In this document: positions 19,901-23,856 of the stretch, in pieces
How positions within the stretch are numbered: position 1 is the first letter of the stretch
Layout: each line of letters begins with the position of its first letter
DNA from: Plantago elongata
Taxonomy: Eukaryota > Streptophyta > Magnoliopsida > Lamiales > Plantaginaceae
NCBI GenBank assembly: GCA_036897095.1
Contig: JAYMSP010002510.1
Location: 1-23,856 of the forward strand
Reading direction: 5' to 3'
Length of the DNA: 23,856 nucleotides
Made by a program: the position numbers and the translations under genes
Notes under the pieces: generated by a model
Seen by the model: only the letters and a program-made list of their open reading frames with translations
Databases searched by the model: none
What the model was told of the DNA's origin: nothing

Positions 19901-20003
19901 CATCGAAGAGTATATCGTCGAGATTGTCCGGTAATCGGAAGAAGGTCTCGGAGTGGGCCCTCCGGTGGTGAGTGGGTTTTCCGGTGAACTCTATGTCCAT
20001 CAT
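17000..20003 (-). CDS. VIP1: Group I bZIP transcription factor, VIP1-like
   Basis: Four exons: 19633-20003, 19099-19231, 17343-17427, 17000-17241, with introns of 401, 1671 and 101 bp. They join to 276 residues. The basic region is in exon 2 ([16 protein letters not shown], residues 124-139). It has N128 and, eight residues on, K136 where most bZIPs have Arg; this Lys is the hallmark of plant group I. The leucine zipper spans about 145-208. Two HxRxxS sites (HRRAHS at 13-18, HLRSLS at 60-65) match the 14-3-3/kinase sites of VIP1 and RSG; a third (HRHSNS, 89-94) has lost its Arg. The order [41 protein letters not shown] and the tail DCNKRA follows Arabidopsis VIP1 as I remember it. VIP1 moves from cytoplasm to nucleus on osmotic or touch stress and binds VREs. 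Start is the first of two adjacent ATGs. Another group I member remains possible. Confidence 0.92.
17428..19098 (-). other. Long second intron of the bZIP gene
   Basis: At 1671 bp this is the largest intron in the window. It carries a poly-A run at about 18331-18346 and AT-rich sequence. I could not define any insertion by its ends, and the short open frames inside show no family motif. Confidence 0.5.
19270..19290. repeat. ACT trinucleotide microsatellite in bZIP intron 1
   Basis: Seven uninterrupted ACT/TAC units lie within the first intron, followed by a short C run. The repeat is non-coding here. Confidence 0.8.
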
Positions 20004-20597
20004 TTTTGTGAGTGTTTGGGAAGAAATAGAGAGAAATGAGAATTGGTTGATTGGTGAGGTGAAGAAGGTGAAGTAAAATGAAAGTTTGGGAAAAGTTTTG
20101 GGGTTGGAAATGTGAATTTGACTAAAGTTTGGGGCCCATTTTACCTGTTTTTATTGAGAGAGTAACATGTGGCGGTTAGTATTAGATTTAGAAGTTGGAG
20201 TAGTAGATGAGTCCATTAAAACTGAAATTTCGTTTTTGGACAATAAATCCAATATCGACAGACTTATGTTTGGACAACACTTTATATTATCCTTGGAAAC
20301 GGCGAATAGAATAAAGTGGGTCAGGACCCACCTAACAATCCAATATCTTCCGACACCAAGACCCGTTCAGTGTGGTGACTGTTCACGACCCTTGAGGGGT
20401 GTTTTAGTTTTAAATACGAATCGATAACGGGCGTTATCGAGTTAATAAAAATTAAAATAAAAATATTTAATAGTTCATCAAAAATTCAAATTTTTAAGAA
20501 TTGAGATATTGACAGGAGTGGAGGCAGAATTGAAAAGATAATATTATTAAAAAGATCTTTTCTCACAATGGTATAGCTAGATAAAATATAATAAAAA
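20004..20597. other. Upstream region of the bZIP gene
   Basis: This is the likely promoter and leader of the minus-strand bZIP gene. It includes a short inverted repeat, TCGATAACG-GG-CGTTATCGA (20421-20440). An 86-codon plus-strand frame here has no recognisable motif, and I do not call it a gene. Confidence 0.45.
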
Positions 20598-20878
20598 TAA
20601 TTTACAAACATTGTCATTTTATAAAAAGAACTAATATATTTGTGTATAATTAGAAAGAAAATGTTTTTTACGCTAAAATAGGTAGTGCGAAATGTCGAAA
20701 GACCGCAAAATAAGTAGTGTTGAAATGTCGAGTATCGACGGGCCATTGACTAGTTAATATGGTATCTTTTGCGGTCTTTCGACATTTCGCACTACCTATT
20801 TTAGCGTAAAAAATATTTTCTTTCTAATTATACACAAATATATTAGTTATTTTATAAAATGACAATGTTTGTAAATTA
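20598..20878. repeat. 281-bp foldback with ~112-bp near-identical arms
   Basis: The left arm (20598-20710) and right arm (20767-20878) are reverse complements over their whole length. I see only one internal substitution (G/A near 20663) and one small indel with a neighbouring change near 20627. The loop is 56 bases (20711-20766). It begins with a diverged direct copy of the arm's inner end (GTAGTG...GAAATGTCGA, about 32 bp further on). A transcript from either strand would form a long, nearly perfect hairpin. It could be a foldback MITE or a young hairpin siRNA/MIR-type locus. I could not find a clear target duplication. Confidence 0.85.
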
Positions 20879-21729
20879 GACTCGATGGGACATGTGACAA
20901 GACTCGAAATAAAAAATGAATAGATCGTACGTGGCATGTCAAAGTTAACAAACATCTTAAAACTTTAATGCAAGAAAATGGACGATGTAACCACTTTAGA
21001 GCCTTTGACATTGTGCGGAAGACATCGATATTGTAAAAAATTACACAATTTTATAATTAGTGAGATTGAACTTTAGCATAAAAAGAACATAGTCGGCACT
21101 ATAATAACATGGTATTTTGCAGACATCAAAGATCAAATTACCTTAAATTTGTCGAACACTTCTTTGTAGACTTCGTTCCTTGTAGTACCATGTGCATTAC
21201 CCTCTTTATCGCAAGTTAACACTTTCAATACCTTCTAGCTTGTTGATGTAGAAAAACAACATATAACTGTTTGTTGGTTTAAGGTAAGAACATGCTAACT
21301 AATCTTTTTATGAAATGTATGGTGGGTTTAAAAAAAAAATCACCCACCATTAGTGTCGGTAGGTGGTGGTCTAGATGGGTGCAATCCGCCACCTACCATT
21401 CATTTTTATGTGTATGTATGCATGTATTTATGTGTGAATTAAAGTGTTGAAGATCCGTCGGCTAGAGAAGTTGTATATTTACTTATGTCGTTGATTACAT
21501 AGTTTAAGTGAGACTACACCTCTTTTATTTAAGCATTGTATCATCTTCATTTTTTGCACTCATCATTCGTTCTTCTAAACTCATGTCATGTATTCAAGCA
21601 AAAAATGCAAGTTTGCAACTTTTCGGGTCAACATTTCATCCATTACTACATGAAAATCTTTAGAATTGAGTAAAGAATGATAACTACTTCAAAAGATACA
21701 CTACTCTCTTTGTGGTTTTTTTTTTTTTT
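20879..21729. other. Spacer with two adjacent short hairpins
   Basis: No gene is recognised. At 21319-21350 ATGGTGGGT and ACCCACCAT face each other across an A run; at 21358-21397 GGTAGGTGG and CCACCTACC do the same. On the minus strand near 21140-21215 a short open stretch reads CDKEGNAHGTTRNEVYKEVF, possibly another element relic; I cannot name it. Confidence 0.4.
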
Positions 21730-21965
21730 TTTGCCTTGTAAATCAACTTCTGCACAAATTTGCAGTTTTTTATTACATCCATTTTTATCTATATTCACCC
21801 GTCAATCCGTCCGCCAACCATCCGTTATTTTATTACCCAAACTGTTGTGGGTGGGAACTATATTCCATCCCGCATTGGTTTATATTTATAATCACCTGCC
21901 ATACCTAGTTGGGTCGAGTTTGATTTTTCGTTAAAACCCGCCAACACCCGCCCAAACTCACACCT
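21730..21965. mobile_element. Probable hAT-like terminus inserted in the helicase relic
   Basis: Read inverted, the right edge begins TTAGGTGTGAGTTTGGGCGGG and breaks the helicase relic exactly after its SHHMF segment. The interior is rich in CCCGCC-type motifs, as in many plant hAT MITEs. I could not find the left terminus or the target duplication, so the left limit is a guess. Confidence 0.35.
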
Positions 21966-23350
21966 AAGGAACATATGATGAGACAATTCAGAGCAATTAA
22001 TGGCATTGAGGAATTTTACCATGTAAACCTCTTTAAGACCGTTTTCAAAGTCATCTTCCCTAGCAATACTATTCGCGCTCAAATATTCAACACTATCTCC
22101 AAGCATTTTTTTAACAGGACAAACTGATTTATCCCATGAACAATTCCATTTGTAGGTACAAGAACAACCTGGTGGTGAAAATATTTTGGGTGAAGTGATG
22201 GATCGACTAAGTTCTCTAACAACGAAGGATATGACTATCAACATGTTTGAAATGGCATAACTTACTTCTCGAATGAGTAATATTCTGAGTCTTGATATCA
22301 ACATTGTCGTCATTAGGTTCACCGGAAACGCCATCACTGACTTGTAATATCCACTCAACAAATTCTTTCACCTCCTCGAAAGATGTCGAACCGTATTGTT
22401 GAAAGTTAATATAAGATTAGTATGAAATAAATATACATGATATATAAGATGGTATATAATTACTAAATTAGTTATATGCAATCACATGTTCATTGTTAGA
22501 TGAAGTGCCTCACATTGCATTTAACATTCTAGATGAGTAAAATATGTCGGAAGTCTGCGTTGAAGACAATCACCACCACTCATCTAGACGTCCCATCACA
22601 TCTCTCAAAATTCTTATTGAGCACTTCAGAACAACGTCGATTTCTCACGAGAAGTCTCGTCCCAAATAATAAGTTGCGTTGTCCTTAAGCGGACATGTGA
22701 CCTCTGAATCATGTTTGAGCTTATTGTGTGTTGAGTTCTCATGAATTTGCTATGGCAACCCGAATCTTGAATGCTTTGTCCCATCCCTAGGAAGAAGTAG
22801 TAAGGCAATCCCGTTGGATGCAACCGGAAGTACAATATCTCATTTTATCTCTCATACTTTAGTCAATACTTTTTTCTACTTTATTCAATCTATTTCCTAC
22901 TTTTTATCATCACTCTTAACTCATTCGTTTTTTTTAAACTTGTGTCCGACCCCACGGGTAATTGAAACCGAAACGGAGAGAGTATATGATAATAACTAAT
23001 ATATCTCGTTCCACATTTCCTCAGGCTTTGGCATGTTGTGCGATAACAACATATAATCATGAAAGTTGACGTAGTAAACTTTGAAGATCCCACAACTTGC
23101 CATTTTCAAACCGCTAGCATACTCTCCATTATGGGCTTGATGATTTACTTTGTTCAGATCGAACCACTGCATGAAAAGTAATTGTTTAACAATTGATCTG
23201 TTGACGATATCTGCATGTAATCACCATCTTTGGAACAAAATGTTCATTCTCCAAATGAAACGATGGTTGAAATGGCCATAGAATCTTGAAACATTTGTTG
23301 AAACCATCTTTTGCCTCTCTTGAAAAACCAATGACAATATTAAAGACCTA
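21966..23350 (-). pseudogene. Decayed Helitron-type PIF1 helicase
   Basis: Minus-strand translation over several frames gives an ordered series of matches to the helicase of plant Helitrons, which transpose by rolling-circle replication. From upstream to downstream: SFHLENEHFV (about 23240-23275) and WFDLNKVNHQAHNG (about 23130-23175); then VASNGIALLLLPRDGTKHSR (about 22760-22830, like the conserved ASSGIA...GRTAHSRF region); then LIIWDE, the Walker B box (about 22655-22675); then VVIVFNADFRHIL (about 22540-22580, like GGDFRQ); then YLSANSI ... FLNAINCSELSHH (about 21985-22100). Stops and frameshifts lie throughout, and the Walker A stretch is missing where a Stowaway-like fragment sits. It is non-functional. 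No Helitron ends were identified. Confidence 0.65.
22840..22984. mobile_element. Stowaway-like MITE fragment in the helicase relic
   Basis: The right end is ACGGAGAGAG followed by TA (22983-22984), which matches the inverted Stowaway terminus CTCCCTCCGT with few changes. Upstream are the ATTGAAACCG motif and T-rich sequence common in Stowaway elements. The left terminus is degraded or absent; the left limit is approximate. Confidence 0.5.
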
Positions 23351-23612
23351 CCAACCGAGGTTTATGTCTGGCCCTCATCAACTGCGTTGGTCAATTTAGT
23401 GTCCGAATGGCCACAAATTTTTGGTTGTCTATGATGAATTCACTACAGACGTTGCGACTTCATCATCAAATAAGAATCATAAATGATTGTTAAAATAACC
23501 TTCTGCTAAGTTTGAGATGATGACCTTCATTCTCCCTATTTTGTGTCTAAAAAGCTAAGAACTTCCCAGCGTAAGATTTGACCTCTTGTTCAAAATACTT
23601 CTTGGAATATGG

Positions 23613-23856
23613 TACTCCCTCCGTCCTTGATAACTTCATACATTAGGGTTAGCGTACAGTTTTATGCGAAAAGTTAAATTGATTATCGAATATGAAAGAA
23701 ATGAGGAAATGTGTACTTTCAATGTCAAATTGTACTTTAATATAGTCAAATATAGCTTATAAGGTAAATTATTAAATGTTTGTCGATCTATTTTAATAAA
23801 AATGATATTAGCTTGAAAATTAGTTTGGTTGAATTGAATATATATATATATATATA
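23613..23856. mobile_element. Left part of a Stowaway-like MITE, cut by the window end
   Basis: TA (23613-23614) is followed by CTCCCTCCGTCC, the classic Stowaway (Tc1/mariner) terminus. The AT-rich non-coding sequence runs to the window edge, so the right terminus is either outside or lost. A TA microsatellite fills the last 18 bases (23839-23856). Confidence 0.65.

Noticed and set aside
20167..20427. Plus-strand frame of 86 codons upstream of the bZIP gene
   Set aside because: It shows no family motif or leader context and lies in the presumed promoter.
22890..23093. Minus-strand frame of 67 codons
   Set aside because: It runs through the Stowaway-like fragment and its flank, mixing unrelated sequences.
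1..23856. CRISPR arrays, bacterial operons, tRNA or rRNA genes
   Set aside because: No regularly spaced repeats, Shine-Dalgarno-linked genes or cloverleaf-like sequences were seen. Introns and transposons are those of a plant.

Overview
The window looks like nuclear DNA of a flowering plant, most likely a eudicot. It holds four plant genes, three of them split by GT-AG introns. AT-rich spacers separate them and carry MITEs, LINE relics and a Helitron-type helicase relic. All four host genes lie on the minus strand: an intronless F-box gene resembling SKIP15 (641-1747), a short GH19 class IV-type chitinase with two exons (8446-9734), a nine-exon cytochrome P450 of CYP722 type (13780-15936), and a four-exon group I bZIP factor resembling VIP1 (17000-20003). 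I read the exon joints by hand. Every joint keeps frame and restores the expected family motif.

Region by region: 1-2.1 kb is the F-box gene and its GA/CT-rich leader. From 2.1 to 5.4 kb there are decayed LINE pieces (zf-RVT plus RNase H end; DUF4283 plus zinc knuckle) and one clean 159-bp Tourist-like MITE. From 6.1 to 8.06 kb sits a complete TAA-flanked element of PIF/Harbinger type that carries only a Myb/SANT-like ORF1, broken by one TGA, and no transposase. From 8.4 to 9.8 kb is the chitinase, whose single intron has taken a 418-bp hAT-like insertion. From 9.8 to 13.8 kb there is AT-rich spacer with a LINE-like 3' tail, 0.1-0.2 kb direct repeats and a second Harbinger-like MITE. From 13.8 to 20.0 kb are the P450 and the bZIP gene, head to tail. 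From 20.6 kb to the end there is a near-perfect 281-bp foldback, a decayed Helitron PIF1 helicase split by younger insertions, and the start of a Stowaway-like element cut by the window edge.

The four host genes do not form a pathway. Likely roles are SCF ubiquitin-ligase substrate recognition (F-box), chitin hydrolysis in defence or development (chitinase), oxidation of a terpenoid-type hormone precursor (P450; in CYP722 this is strigolactone chemistry) and stress or osmosensory transcription (VIP1-like bZIP). I did not find a clearly new multigene system. The most unusual items are the transposase-less Harbinger element, the foldback upstream of the bZIP gene, the copy of exon sequence inside a P450 intron, and the chitinase without a chitin-binding domain. 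Family names rest on remembered motifs, not on searches.
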